NCBI RefSeq assembly: GCF_014836545.1
Contig: NZ_JACSQS010000021.1
Coordinates: forward strand, 1 to 54,673
Direction: 5' to 3'
DNA: 54,673 nt
Source: Stenotrophomonas lacuserhaii
Lineage (GTDB): Bacteria; Pseudomonadota; Gammaproteobacteria; Xanthomonadales; Xanthomonadaceae
The notes under the pieces were generated by a model that had not been told where the DNA came from, did not search any database, and worked only from the letters and a program-made list of their open reading frames with translations. A program made the position numbers and the translations under genes. Shown in pieces: positions 1 through 8,077 of this stretch. Every line of letters begins with the position of its first letter. Position 1 is the stretch's first letter.

Positions 1-16
1 TGTCGAACACAGCGTG

Positions 17-39
17 GTGTCGAGCAAGCTCGACACTAC
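17..39 (-). repeat. GTAG-type REP palindrome
   Basis: A 9-bp perfect inverted repeat (17-25 and 28-36) around AA, followed by CTAC, so on the minus strand it reads GTAG and then a hairpin. This is the layout of REP elements known from Stenotrophomonas. It lies just past the stop codon of the UbiB-family gene. Confidence 0.75.
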
Positions 40-41
40 GA

Positions 42-1730
42 TTACCGGTGGCCGCGCTCTTCGCGGGCGCGTGCGCGGCGGTCGAACAACAGCGCACTGG
101 TGATGATGCCCAGGCCCAGGAATACGCCGATCAGCATCAATATCATCGCGATGGCCGGATACCCGAACAGGTGCACGCCGTTGTCCACCTTCATCATCAA
201 CGCCGACGCCAGGATCAGCGCGGCAGTGACGATGCCGGCGGACACGCGGTTGGCGATCTTCTGCAGGTTTTCCATCAGCCGCGATTCTTCCAGCCCGGTC
301 ACCTTCATCTGCAGGCGGTTCTCTGCCAACAGCGCCAGGATGTCGGTCATCTTGCGCGGACCGACCCGCAGCAGTTCCTGCACTTCCATCGCTTCGCTGG
401 CCAGGTTGGCCGCCGACAGCGATTTCTTCAGGCGCGCGCGCATCACATGCTGCAGCTGCTTTTCCACGATGCGCCGCGTATCCAGCGTCGGCGACAACAG
501 CCGGCACACGGTTTCCAGGTTCAACAGCGCCTTGCCGATCAGGCTCAGCTCCGGCGGCGTGCGCAGGCCGCTGGCGGTGGCGATGCGCACCATGTCCAGC
601 ACCACGCGGCCTTCGGAATAATGGTTGCTGGCGGCGTAGCGGGCGATCATCTGCCCGGTCTCGCGCAGGTAACGTTCTTCTTCGAACGATTCCAGCCGCG
701 TGCTGATGGCGATGATCTCATCGGCCACTTCCTCACCGCGTCCGTCCACGGCGGCAAACAGCACCTTCAGCAGGCGCTCGCGCAGCCGCGGTGGCATGTG
801 CGCGACCATGCCGAGGTCGAAGATCGCCAGGCGGCCGTCATGGGTCACCCGCAGGTTGCCCGGATGCGGATCGGCATGGATTTCGCCGTGCACGAAGATC
901 TGGTCCAGGTAGCCGCGGATCAGCGCGGCCGCCAGCGGATCCATCGATTGTTCGGTGCGGCGGATGTCCGGGATCATGTCCACGCGCACGCCGTCGGCCA
1001 GCTGCATGGTCAGCACGCGATGGCTGCAGTAGTCCCACACCGGCTGCGGTACCCACAGCGGCTTGAAGGGGCGCAGGTGCTGGCCGAAGCGCTGCAGGTT
1101 CTCCGCTTCGGCCTGGTAGTCCAGCTCCTGCATCAGGGTCTTGGCGAACTCGTTGAGCCAGTCGCGCAGGCGCACCCGGCGGCCGACCTGGGTCAGGTGA
1201 TCGGCGGCCAGCGCGAAGCTGCGCAGCGCTTCCAGGTCCGAACGCAGCTGCGCGGCAACCTCCGGCTTCTGCACTTTCACCGCCACTTCGCGGCCATCGC
1301 GCAGGGTGGCGCGGTGGACCTGGGCGATCGATGCACAGCCCAGCGGCACCGGATCGAAGCTGGCGAACAGGGTGGACACCGTGGCGCCCAGCTCCTTTTC
1401 GATGATGGTGTGGATGCGTTCGACCGGGATCGGCGCGACGCTTTCCTGCATCCGTTCCAGCGCCGTGGCGAACTCCACCGGCACCATGTCCGGACGGGTG
1501 GACAGCATCTGGCCCAGCTTGACGAAGGTCGGGCCGAGCGATTCCAGATCGGTGACGAACTGCTCCGGGTTGCCGTCCGGCGGCACGTCGGGGGCGCCAG
1601 CGGCTTCCAGGTTCATTCCGGAGAAAACGCCGGAATTGCGATAGCGCATCAGCAGGCGGAGGATCTGGCTGCGACGGTTCATGCCGGTGATCAGGGGCGG
1701 GTTGGCGGGCGCGGCAGACGGGTTGTTCAA
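42..1730 (-). CDS. AarF/ABC1/UbiB-family atypical kinase-like protein
   Basis: A 562-residue ABC1-family protein, the atypical kinase/ATPase family that includes UbiB and supports ubiquinone synthesis and lipid handling. The family KxGQ signature is at residues 71-74 (KLGQ). The A-rich nucleotide loop is near 131-141, a lysine of the AVKVQKP segment is near 152, and the catalytic-loop motif HADPHPGN with a following DLG lies around 285-307. The C-terminus ends in two hydrophobic helices, as in UbiB. The start chosen is a TTG preceded by GGAG eight bases upstream; an internal ATG at 1682 lacks a good ribosome site. No ubi genes are adjacent, so whether this is UbiB itself or a paralogue cannot be decided here. 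Confidence 0.88.
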   Translation of the reverse strand: MNNPSAAPANPPLITGMNRRSQILRLLMRYRNSGVFSGMNLEAAGAPDVPPDGNPEQFVTDLESLGPTFVKLGQMLSTRPDMVPVEFATALERMQESVAPIPVERIHTIIEKELGATVSTLFASFDPVPLGCASIAQVHRATLRDGREVAVKVQKPEVAAQLRSDLEALRSFALAADHLTQVGRRVRLRDWLNEFAKTLMQELDYQAEAENLQRFGQHLRPFKPLWVPQPVWDYCSHRVLTMQLADGVRVDMIPDIRRTEQSMDPLAAALIRGYLDQIFVHGEIHADPHPGNLRVTHDGRLAIFDLGMVAHMPPRLRERLLKVLFAAVDGRGEEVADEIIAISTRLESFEEERYLRETGQMIARYAASNHYSEGRVVLDMVRIATASGLRTPPELSLIGKALLNLETVCRLLSPTLDTRRIVEKQLQHVMRARLKKSLSAANLASEAMEVQELLRVGPRKMTDILALLAENRLQMKVTGLEESRLMENLQKIANRVSAGIVTAALILASALMMKVDNGVHLFGYPAIAMILMLIGVFLGLGIITSALLFDRRARAREERGHR

Positions 1731-1869
1731 GCAGGACTCCGCGACGGTACGGGAGGCCCAGTGTGGCTGCGCCCAGGTAGTGGAGTGGTGAATCCGGACG
1801 CCGTCTTTCAGGATTCACGCCTTTTCGGTCAGAATCCAGCCTCGACCTCCCTTCCAACATGGACCTTTC

Positions 1870-2811
1870 ATGGCCGGCGCCAGCCTGTTCACCCTGCTCG
1901 ATGACATCGCCACCCTGCTGGACGATGTGGCGGTCCTGACCAAGGTCGCGGCAAAGAAGACCGCCGGCGTGCTGGGCGATGACCTGGCGCTCAACGCGCA
2001 GCAGGTCACCGGCATGAGCGCCAACCGGGAACTGCCGGTGATCTGGGCGGTGGCCAAGGGGTCGCTGGTCAACAAGCTGATCCTGGTGCCGGCGGCGCTG
2101 GCGATCAGTGCGCTGGAGGCCTGGCTGAAGTCGCGCGGCTACAACGTGCCGCTGATCGTGCCGCTGATGATGCTGGGCGGTGCCTTCCTTTGCTACGAAG
2201 GCGTGGAGAAGCTGGCCCATCGCTTCCTGCATCCGGCCGAAGAAGATGAGGCCAAGCAGGCGGAGCGGCGCCAGGCGCTGGCCGATGAGCAGGTGGACAT
2301 GGTCGCCTTCGAGAAGGACAAGATCAAAGGAGCGATCCGCACCGATTTCATCCTGTCGGCCGAGGTGATCGTGCTGACCCTGGGCGTGGTGGTCACCTCC
2401 GGCGCGGCATTCACCCAGCAGCTGCTGACCCTGAGCGTGGTGGCCGTGGCGATGACCGTCTTCGTCTACGGGCTGGTGGCCGGCATCGTCAAGATCGACG
2501 ACGCCGGGCTGTACCTGGCCAGGAAGGGCGGCGCGGTAGCGGCCTTCGGGCGCGGCATGGTCGCCAGTGCGCCATGGTTGATGAAGTTCCTGTCCATTGC
2601 CGGCACTGCCGCGATGTTCCTGGTTGGTGGTGGCATCCTGGTGCACAACGTGCCGGCGCTGCACCACTGGGTGCTGGAGCATGGTGGTGAAGGGCAGTGG
2701 GCGTGGCTGGTCAACGCGCTGGCGAACGTGGGCGTGGGCGTGGTGATCGGTGCGCTGGTGCTGGGCGCGGTGATGCTGGTGCAGAAGCTGCGCGGCAAGC
2801 CGGCGCATTGA
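1870..2811 (+). CDS. DUF808 (YedI-like) integral membrane protein
   Basis: A 313-residue protein of the DUF808 family, whose E. coli member is YedI; the function is unknown. The N-terminus (SLFTLLDDIATLLDDVAVL) and the following segment with Asp and Lys residues and a GDDLALNA stretch are typical of the family. Several hydrophobic segments follow: near 70-90, 95-115, 160-210 and 240-310. The length fits the family (about 300). It is transcribed away from the UbiB-family gene, with 139 bases between the two starts, and it ends just before an inverted pair of REP palindromes. It stands alone, so context gives no further clue. Confidence 0.85.
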   Translation: MAGASLFTLLDDIATLLDDVAVLTKVAAKKTAGVLGDDLALNAQQVTGMSANRELPVIWAVAKGSLVNKLILVPAALAISALEAWLKSRGYNVPLIVPLMMLGGAFLCYEGVEKLAHRFLHPAEEDEAKQAERRQALADEQVDMVAFEKDKIKGAIRTDFILSAEVIVLTLGVVVTSGAAFTQQLLTLSVVAVAMTVFVYGLVAGIVKIDDAGLYLARKGGAVAAFGRGMVASAPWLMKFLSIAGTAAMFLVGGGILVHNVPALHHWVLEHGGEGQWAWLVNALANVGVGVVIGALVLGAVMLVQKLRGKPAH

Positions 2812-2826
2812 CGAACAGGTGGCCTT

Positions 2827-2898
2827 GGTGGGTGATGACCGTTGGTCGTCACGCTTCTGAGGATCGAAGGCTGTGACGACCAACGGTCGTCACCCACC
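2827..2898. repeat. Inverted pair of REP palindromes
   Basis: Two copies of a GGTGGGTGAcGACC-type hairpin unit (2827-2852 and 2873-2898) face each other across about 20 bases, so the whole segment is also a large palindrome. It lies between the convergent ends of the DUF808 gene and the diguanylate cyclase gene, where it could fold in transcripts from either side. Confidence 0.75.
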
Positions 2899-2933
2899 GA
2901 GAGCGGCCGTCACTATCGGGCGGTCATTACCCT

Positions 2934-4472
2934 TCAGCCGGCCTGCACGCGGTTGCGGCCCAGCCGCTTGGCCGCGTACAACGCTTCGTCGGCGCGTCGC
3001 AGCAGCGACTCTGCGGTATCGCCGGCGCTCCACTGCGCCAACCCGGCGCTGAAATGCACCGGAACGCGCTGGTCCTGCACGTTCAGCACGCGCTGGGCGA
3101 ATGAACGCTGCAGGCGCTGCAGGGTCGACATGCTGTCTGCACCGGGGGTGTCCGGCATGACCAGCACGAACTCGTCGCCACCGAGCCGCGCCACGTTGTC
3201 GCTGGCACGCAGCAGCAGTTGGCAGACACTGACGAAATGCTTGAGCACGGCGTCGCCGCCGGCGTGGCCGAACTGCGAATTGGTCTGGCTGAACTCATCC
3301 AGATCGATCACCGCGACCGCCAGCGCAGTGCCGGCCCGGCCCGAACGTGCCAGTTCGGACTGCAACAGCTCGTCCAGTCCGCGGCGGTTGAGTGCGCCGG
3401 TCAGTGGGTCGGTACGGACCAGGTCGGTCACCTCGCGCAGGTCCTGTTCCAGCTGGGCGATGCGCTGTTCGGCCACTTCCACTTCCAGCCGTGCGTTGGC
3501 CAGATGGTCGCGTGCCTGCGCAGCCTGCTGCTGCACCCGGCCGGTGTCCTGCAGCACGCCCTGCAGCAGCTGGTTGAGGTCGGCGATGCTGCGTGCTTCA
3601 CGCAGCGCCAGGGCGTAGCTGCTGATGCGGTCGTGGTACTCGCCGGTGCTGTTGGCCATGCCGTCCAGCTGTTGCACGAAGTCGCCCATCAGCCCGCGCA
3701 TGGCGGCCTTGGATTCGCTGATGCCCTGCTTGAGCAGGCCCTGCTTGTAGATCACCTGGCGCAGTTCACTGCGGGTCCGCTCGACCGCCGCGGTGTCCAG
3801 CGGACCGGACAACAACTGGCGCACCGCGTCGATCTGTCCGTGCAGCCAAGCCCCGTCATCGAGCAGTTCGCTGATGTTTTCCAGCAGCAGGTCGAACAGG
3901 CCCAGCAGCAGCTCGTCGCGTTCCTGCCAGGCCTCGCTGCGCACGCCGATCTGGTGGCCCAGTTCGCGCTGGCCCTGTTCCAGCGCGTCCAGCGGCTGGC
4001 CGGGCTGCCATTGCTTCCATGCGGCGGCCTGCGCCACGGCCTGTTCGCGCAGCTGCGGATCGTGCTGCAGCAGGCCGGCCACGGTGATGCCCAGCACCTG
4101 GCGCAGCTGTTCGCGCAGGCGATCGCCGTCGGGCGGCGCATCGGGGGCATGCAGTTCGATGGTGCGGATGTACTTGTCGATCAGCTGGCGCATCGCGCGG
4201 CCGTAGCGTGGCCAGTCCGCATCGGCCTGCGCCGACTGCAGGCGGTCGCCCATGTCGCCGAGCTCCCCGGGCAGGGTCGCCATGCCATCGGCAAAGGCCG
4301 CCAGCAGGGATTCGGGGTGTGCGGCGTGCGCGAACAGCTGCTGCAGGCTGAGTCCGTTGCCACCGCGGGTCACTGCGCGGGGACCGGCGCCGCCCACGGC
4401 GGCCGCACGGACCAGCGCCAGCGGTCCAGGCTGGGCGCCGGGGGCGGGGCGGGAGTCACGGCGGTCCGTCAT
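2934..4472 (-). CDS. Diguanylate cyclase (GGDEF), soluble, with I-site
   Basis: A protein of about 512 residues with a C-terminal GGDEF domain, which makes cyclic-di-GMP from two GTP. The LGGDEF active-site loop is intact, and an RxxD inhibitory site (RASD) sits five residues before it, so product inhibition is expected. A coiled-coil-like helix (VAEQRIAQLEQDLREVTDL) leads into the GGDEF domain and could drive dimerisation. The N-terminal 340 residues are helical and charged, with no transmembrane segment and no domain I recognise. The start at 4472 begins MTDRRDS; a start 13 codons upstream (4511) is possible, and neither has a convincing ribosome site. It runs convergent with the DUF808 gene. 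Confidence 0.88.
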   Translation of the reverse strand: MTDRRDSRPAPGAQPGPLALVRAAAVGGAGPRAVTRGGNGLSLQQLFAHAAHPESLLAAFADGMATLPGELGDMGDRLQSAQADADWPRYGRAMRQLIDKYIRTIELHAPDAPPDGDRLREQLRQVLGITVAGLLQHDPQLREQAVAQAAAWKQWQPGQPLDALEQGQRELGHQIGVRSEAWQERDELLLGLFDLLLENISELLDDGAWLHGQIDAVRQLLSGPLDTAAVERTRSELRQVIYKQGLLKQGISESKAAMRGLMGDFVQQLDGMANSTGEYHDRISSYALALREARSIADLNQLLQGVLQDTGRVQQQAAQARDHLANARLEVEVAEQRIAQLEQDLREVTDLVRTDPLTGALNRRGLDELLQSELARSGRAGTALAVAVIDLDEFSQTNSQFGHAGGDAVLKHFVSVCQLLLRASDNVARLGGDEFVLVMPDTPGADSMSTLQRLQRSFAQRVLNVQDQRVPVHFSAGLAQWSAGDTAESLLRRADEALYAAKRLGRNRVQAG

Positions 4473-4584
4473 GCAGGAGTGTCCGGGGGAGGCCAAGGCT
4501 GGTGACAGCATATCGGCGCAGCCGTCGTTGGCTTTATACCCGTCCAGCGTTCACGATGGGGAAAATCAGCCAGGGGAGAAGGCG

Positions 4585-5217
4585 ATGCGGGTAATGCTGT
4601 TGGGCGCGACCGGACTCGTAGGGAGCCAGGCACTGGCGTTGTTGCTGGACGATCCGCGCTGCACGGGGCTGGTGGCGCCGAGCCGGCGGCCGCTGCAGGC
4701 GAGCGCGTCCAAGCTGGACAATCCGGTGCTGGATTTCGAGCACCTGCCCGGCACCGCGCCGTGGTGGGCGGTGGATGCGGTGATCTGCGCGCTGGGCAGC
4801 ACGATGGCCCAGGCCGGCAGCCGCGAGGCCTTCAAGCGCATCGACCACGACTACCCGTTGACCTTCGCCGGCCAGGCCCTTGCGCATGGTGCCGGCACCT
4901 TCGTACTGAACTCCGCGGCGGGCGCGGATGCGGGATCGCGGATCTTCTACAACCGCGTGAAGGGTGCGCTGGAACAGGAGCTGCGCGGGCTGGATTTCGA
5001 TTCGTTGACGCTGGTGCGGCCCGGGCTGATCGGCGGCCAGCGTGCGCACAAACGCACCGGTGAACAGCTGGCGCTGCAGGTGCTGGGCGTGCTGGGTCCG
5101 CTGTTGCCGCGCGGCTGGCGGATCAATCCGGCGGAGAACATCGCGGCCGCGCTGGTGGATGCCGCATTGGCACCGCGGCCCGGCGAACACGTGGTCAGCG
5201 CCGCTGAGCTGGCCTGA
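4585..5217 (+). CDS. NAD(P)H-binding Rossmann oxidoreductase, TIP30/HTATIP2-like
   Basis: A 210-residue atypical short-chain dehydrogenase. The N-terminus has the dinucleotide-binding motif GATGLVG at residues 7-13. A central NSAAGAD segment is followed by FYNRVKG, carrying the Tyr-x3-Lys pair typical of the TIP30/CC3-like group, and then VRPGLIGG. The substrate is unknown. The start at 4585 follows a GGGGAGAAG ribosome site; the open frame extends further upstream but that part overlaps the divergent cyclase gene and lacks support. A REP palindrome lies directly after the stop. Confidence 0.82.
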   Translation: MRVMLLGATGLVGSQALALLLDDPRCTGLVAPSRRPLQASASKLDNPVLDFEHLPGTAPWWAVDAVICALGSTMAQAGSREAFKRIDHDYPLTFAGQALAHGAGTFVLNSAAGADAGSRIFYNRVKGALEQELRGLDFDSLTLVRPGLIGGQRAHKRTGEQLALQVLGVLGPLLPRGWRINPAENIAAALVDAALAPRPGEHVVSAAELA

Positions 5218-5222
5218 GCACG

Positions 5223-5253
5223 TGTGGGTGACGACCAACGGTCGTCACCCACA
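5223..5253. repeat. REP palindrome
   Basis: A perfect 14-bp inverted repeat (5223-5236 and 5240-5253) with a 3-base loop, of the same GTGACGACC family as the copies near 2.85, 9.42, 18.4, 36.7 and 51.37 kb. It separates the convergent oxidoreductase and E2 genes. Confidence 0.75.
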
Positions 5254-5271
5254 AGGGCCGTCATTACCGCA

Positions 5272-6666
5272 TCAGTTGGCCAGGGCCAGGTCGTCCATCA
5301 TCGCGCGCAGGAAGCGGGCGGCTTCGCCGCCGGTGGCCACGCGGTGGTCGAAAGTGACCGACAGCGGGATCACCTTGTGCGATTCCACGCCGCCCATTAC
5401 CGGAGTCATCTGGTAGCGGGCACGCCCGGCACCGACGATGGCCACGCACGGCGGCACCACCACCGGGGTGGCGTAGCGGCCGGCGAACATGCCGAAGTTG
5501 GACAGCGAGATCGTGTAGCCACTCAGTTCAGAGGCGGCGATCGAACGCGCTTCGACCTGCTCACGCAGGCGGTTGACGCCTTCGCGGATCCCGCGCGCAT
5601 CGAGCATGTCGGCGTTGCGCAGGGCCGGCACGAACAGGCCTTCCTCGGTGTCCACCGCGATGCCCACGTCCACGTGCGCGTGCAGGGTGCGGGTCAGCGC
5701 TTCGCCGTCGAACCAGGCGTTCATCGCCGGGACCTTCTGGCAGGCGACCACGATCGCGCGCACCAGACGGGCGGTGACATCGTTGCCCGGCAGCCACGCA
5801 TGCAGGTCGGCATCATCGTTCAGCGTGGTCGGCACCACCTTGCTGTGCGCATCGGCCATCACCCGCGCCATGTTGCGACGCACGCCCTTCAGCTGCTCCG
5901 GCTGGCCCTTGGCGGACACGCCCGGCGGCTGGGTGCGCATCGGCTTGCCGGCGGCCGACATCGGCGCGCGCGGGCTTTCCACGCGTGCCGGTGCCGGTGC
6001 GGACACCTGCGCGGCCTGCGGCGCCGCCGCTGCAGTCGGTGTAGCGCCGACCTTGGCACTGCCATCGGCGGCGGCCTGCTTGACGTCGGCCATGGTCACC
6101 GCGCCATCGGTACCGCTGGCACGCACGCGCGACAGGTCCACGCCCAGCTTGCGCGCCATCGCACGCACCGCCGGCACGGCCTTGACGCCGCCGACAGCGA
6201 CCGCTTGTTCGGCGTGCACGGTGTTGGAGCTCTGCATCGCGCCGACCACGGTGCCGGCGTCATCGCGCTCGCCGGCGTCCTTGATCGCGCCGCCTTCATC
6301 AGAGGCCACCACGGCATCGGCCTGGGCCGGCGCCGGCTGCCCGGTGCTCGGCGTCGCCGCCGGTGCAGCGTGGCCGTGACTGTGGCCGGTGTCCTGGCCG
6401 TCCGCACGCTGCGGCAGGTTCGGGTCCAGTTCGAAACTGGCCAGCACCGCGCCGGTCGGGATGATGTCACCGGCCGCGCCGGACAGCTTCAGTATCCTGC
6501 CGGACACCGGCGAAGGCACTTCCACCACGGCCTTGGCCGTCTCCATCGATACCAGCGGCTCATCCAGGCGGATGGTGTCGCCTTCCTTGACGAACCATTC
6601 CACGATGGTGGCGTCCGGCAGGCCTTCGCCCAGGTCGGGCAGGTTGAAATTCTTGGTCTGGCTCAT
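5272..6666 (-). CDS. 2-oxoacid dehydrogenase E2 (dihydrolipoamide acyltransferase)
   Basis: A 464-residue E2 core subunit, which passes acyl groups from E1 to CoA. Domains in order: one lipoyl domain (residues 1-80, with the lipoyl-lysine in METAKA at Lys45), an Ala/Pro-rich linker, a peripheral subunit-binding domain (about 162-200, PAVRAMARKLGVDL), a second linker, and the catalytic domain. The catalytic His is at about 441 in DHRVATGG; the Asp usual in the DHRxxDG motif is Thr here. The start ATG overlaps the stop of the SH3 gene by four bases, implying coupled translation. The operon order is E1 alpha, E1 beta, SH3, E2; no E3 gene is present. Substrate (branched-chain 2-oxoacids or pyruvate) is not settled by sequence; a role in making branched-chain fatty acid primers is plausible. 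Confidence 0.92.
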   Translation of the reverse strand: MSQTKNFNLPDLGEGLPDATIVEWFVKEGDTIRLDEPLVSMETAKAVVEVPSPVSGRILKLSGAAGDIIPTGAVLASFELDPNLPQRADGQDTGHSHGHAAPAATPSTGQPAPAQADAVVASDEGGAIKDAGERDDAGTVVGAMQSSNTVHAEQAVAVGGVKAVPAVRAMARKLGVDLSRVRASGTDGAVTMADVKQAAADGSAKVGATPTAAAAPQAAQVSAPAPARVESPRAPMSAAGKPMRTQPPGVSAKGQPEQLKGVRRNMARVMADAHSKVVPTTLNDDADLHAWLPGNDVTARLVRAIVVACQKVPAMNAWFDGEALTRTLHAHVDVGIAVDTEEGLFVPALRNADMLDARGIREGVNRLREQVEARSIAASELSGYTISLSNFGMFAGRYATPVVVPPCVAIVGAGRARYQMTPVMGGVESHKVIPLSVTFDHRVATGGEAARFLRAMMDDLALAN

Positions 6667-7016
6667 GTGCAGTTCTCTTCCAGCAGTTCCAGTTCGTGGG
6701 CCGGCAGCCAGCCCGTCGCGCCATTCGCGCGCTCGGACCACCACCAGCCCCCATGTTCATGATGCAGCCGTACCATCTCGCCGTTTTCCACGTCCAGCTC
6801 GCGGGCGTCATAGTCACGCAGGGCTTCTGCCTGGCCATCGTCCAGCAGCTGCAGCCAGGCGACCGGCGCCCAGCCTGCGCCACCTTCGCGGGTGCGCACC
6901 CAGGCGAATGCCGGCCATTCTTCGTCACGCACGCCGACCTCGACGATCTGGCCGGTGCGCAACCGGAGCGGGTTGGGGTACTGGCTGCGGTACGGGCCGA
7001 GAAGACGGGCCCGCAT
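6663..7016 (-). CDS. Small protein with two SH3-like domains, inside the dehydrogenase operon
   Basis: A 117-residue protein with two consecutive SH3-like repeats, each ending in the same pattern: GAGWAPVAWLQLLDD near residue 50-65 and GATGWLPAHELELLEEN at the C-terminus, with acidic loops and a WWW run between them. Its ATG comes one base after the E1 beta stop (TGACATG), and its own stop overlaps the E2 start (ATGA), so it is locked into the operon translationally. There is no signal peptide. A binding or scaffolding role in the dehydrogenase complex is an inference from position only. An upstream TTG at 7031 is an alternative start. Confidence 0.8.
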   Translation of the reverse strand: MRARLLGPYRSQYPNPLRLRTGQIVEVGVRDEEWPAFAWVRTREGGAGWAPVAWLQLLDDGQAEALRDYDARELDVENGEMVRLHHEHGGWWWSERANGATGWLPAHELELLEENCT

Positions 7017-7017
7017 G

Positions 7018-8004
7018 TCAGCCTGCCGCAACGGCGCGCTTGGCCGCCGCCACGATCCGCTCCACGCTGGGCAGGTACTTCATTTCCAGGCGGAACAACG
7101 GAATGTGGGTGTCATAGCCGGTGACCCGCTCAACCGGTGCCAGCAGGTCGTAGAGCGATTCCTCGGCCAGCCGCGCGGCGATCTCCGCGCCGAAGCCCGC
7201 GGTCTTCGGGGCCTCCTGCACGATCACGCAGCGGCCGGTCTTGGCCACCGATTCAGCGATGGTGGCGAAGTCCAGCGGGCGCAGCGTGGCCACGTCGATG
7301 ACTTCGGCACTGATGCCTTCGCCGGCCAGCTTGTCGGCTGCTTCCAGTGCTTCCTTCACCTGTGCGCCCCAGGTCACCAGGGTCACGTCGGTGCCGTCGC
7401 GCAGCACGAAGCAGACGTCCAGCGGCAGCGCTTCGCCATCGTTGGCCACCACTTCCTTGTACTGCCGGTAGATGCGCTTGGGCTCCATGTAGATGACCGG
7501 ATCCGGTTCGCGGATCGCCGCCAGCAGCAGGCCGTAGGCGCGCTGCGGCGAGGACGGCAGCACCACGCGCAGGCCGGGCACGTTGGTGAAGATCGATTCG
7601 TTGGCTTCGCTGTGGTGTTCCGGGGCCCGGATGCCACCGCCCCACGGCACGCGCAGCACCATCGGGCAGTGCAGGCGGCCACGGGTACGGGTACGCAGGC
7701 GCGCGGCATGGCAGATGATGTGGTCGACCATCGGGTACATGAAGCCGTCGAACTGGGCTTCTGCGATCGGCTTCATGCCCTGCGCGGCCAGGCCGATGGT
7801 CAGGCCGGCGATGGTGGTTTCATCCAGCGGAGTATCGAGGATGCGGTTGGCCCCGAAGCGCTGCTGCAGGCCGGCGGTGGCGCGGAACACGCCGCCGTTG
7901 ACGCCCACGTCCTCGCCCAGCACCAGCACGGATTTGTCGTGCTCAAGCTCCCAGGCCAGCGCCTGGGTGATGGCTTCGATCAGGGTGATGGGGGTGCTGG
8001 TCAT
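7018..8004 (-). CDS. 2-oxoacid dehydrogenase E1 component, beta subunit
   Basis: A 328-residue transketolase-type E1 beta subunit, which pairs with the upstream alpha subunit to decarboxylate a 2-oxoacid with thiamine diphosphate. Family landmarks are LGEDVGVNGGVFRAT near the N-terminus (with the conserved Glu), DTPLDE, EAQFDGFMYP, and the C-terminal transketolase domain with VIDVATLRPLD. The start at 8004 has GGTGGAG upstream and gives the usual family length; a start at 8085 would overlap the end of the alpha gene by eight bases and add 27 residues without family resemblance. Both are possible. Confidence 0.92.
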   Translation of the reverse strand: MTSTPITLIEAITQALAWELEHDKSVLVLGEDVGVNGGVFRATAGLQQRFGANRILDTPLDETTIAGLTIGLAAQGMKPIAEAQFDGFMYPMVDHIICHAARLRTRTRGRLHCPMVLRVPWGGGIRAPEHHSEANESIFTNVPGLRVVLPSSPQRAYGLLLAAIREPDPVIYMEPKRIYRQYKEVVANDGEALPLDVCFVLRDGTDVTLVTWGAQVKEALEAADKLAGEGISAEVIDVATLRPLDFATIAESVAKTGRCVIVQEAPKTAGFGAEIAARLAEESLYDLLAPVERVTGYDTHIPLFRLEMKYLPSVERIVAAAKRAVAAG

Positions 8005-8077
8005 GACCGTGTCTCCACCGGCGACAGCGGCGCTGTCGGCGGCATTGGTGCGGGAAGCAGGAACGCCGTGCTTGATG

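Noticed and set aside
838..2883. Long minus-strand frame of 681 residues
   Set aside because: It covers the DUF808 gene and part of the UbiB gene in other frames; the sequence is rich in His, Gln and Arg, as expected for an antisense shadow in high-GC DNA.
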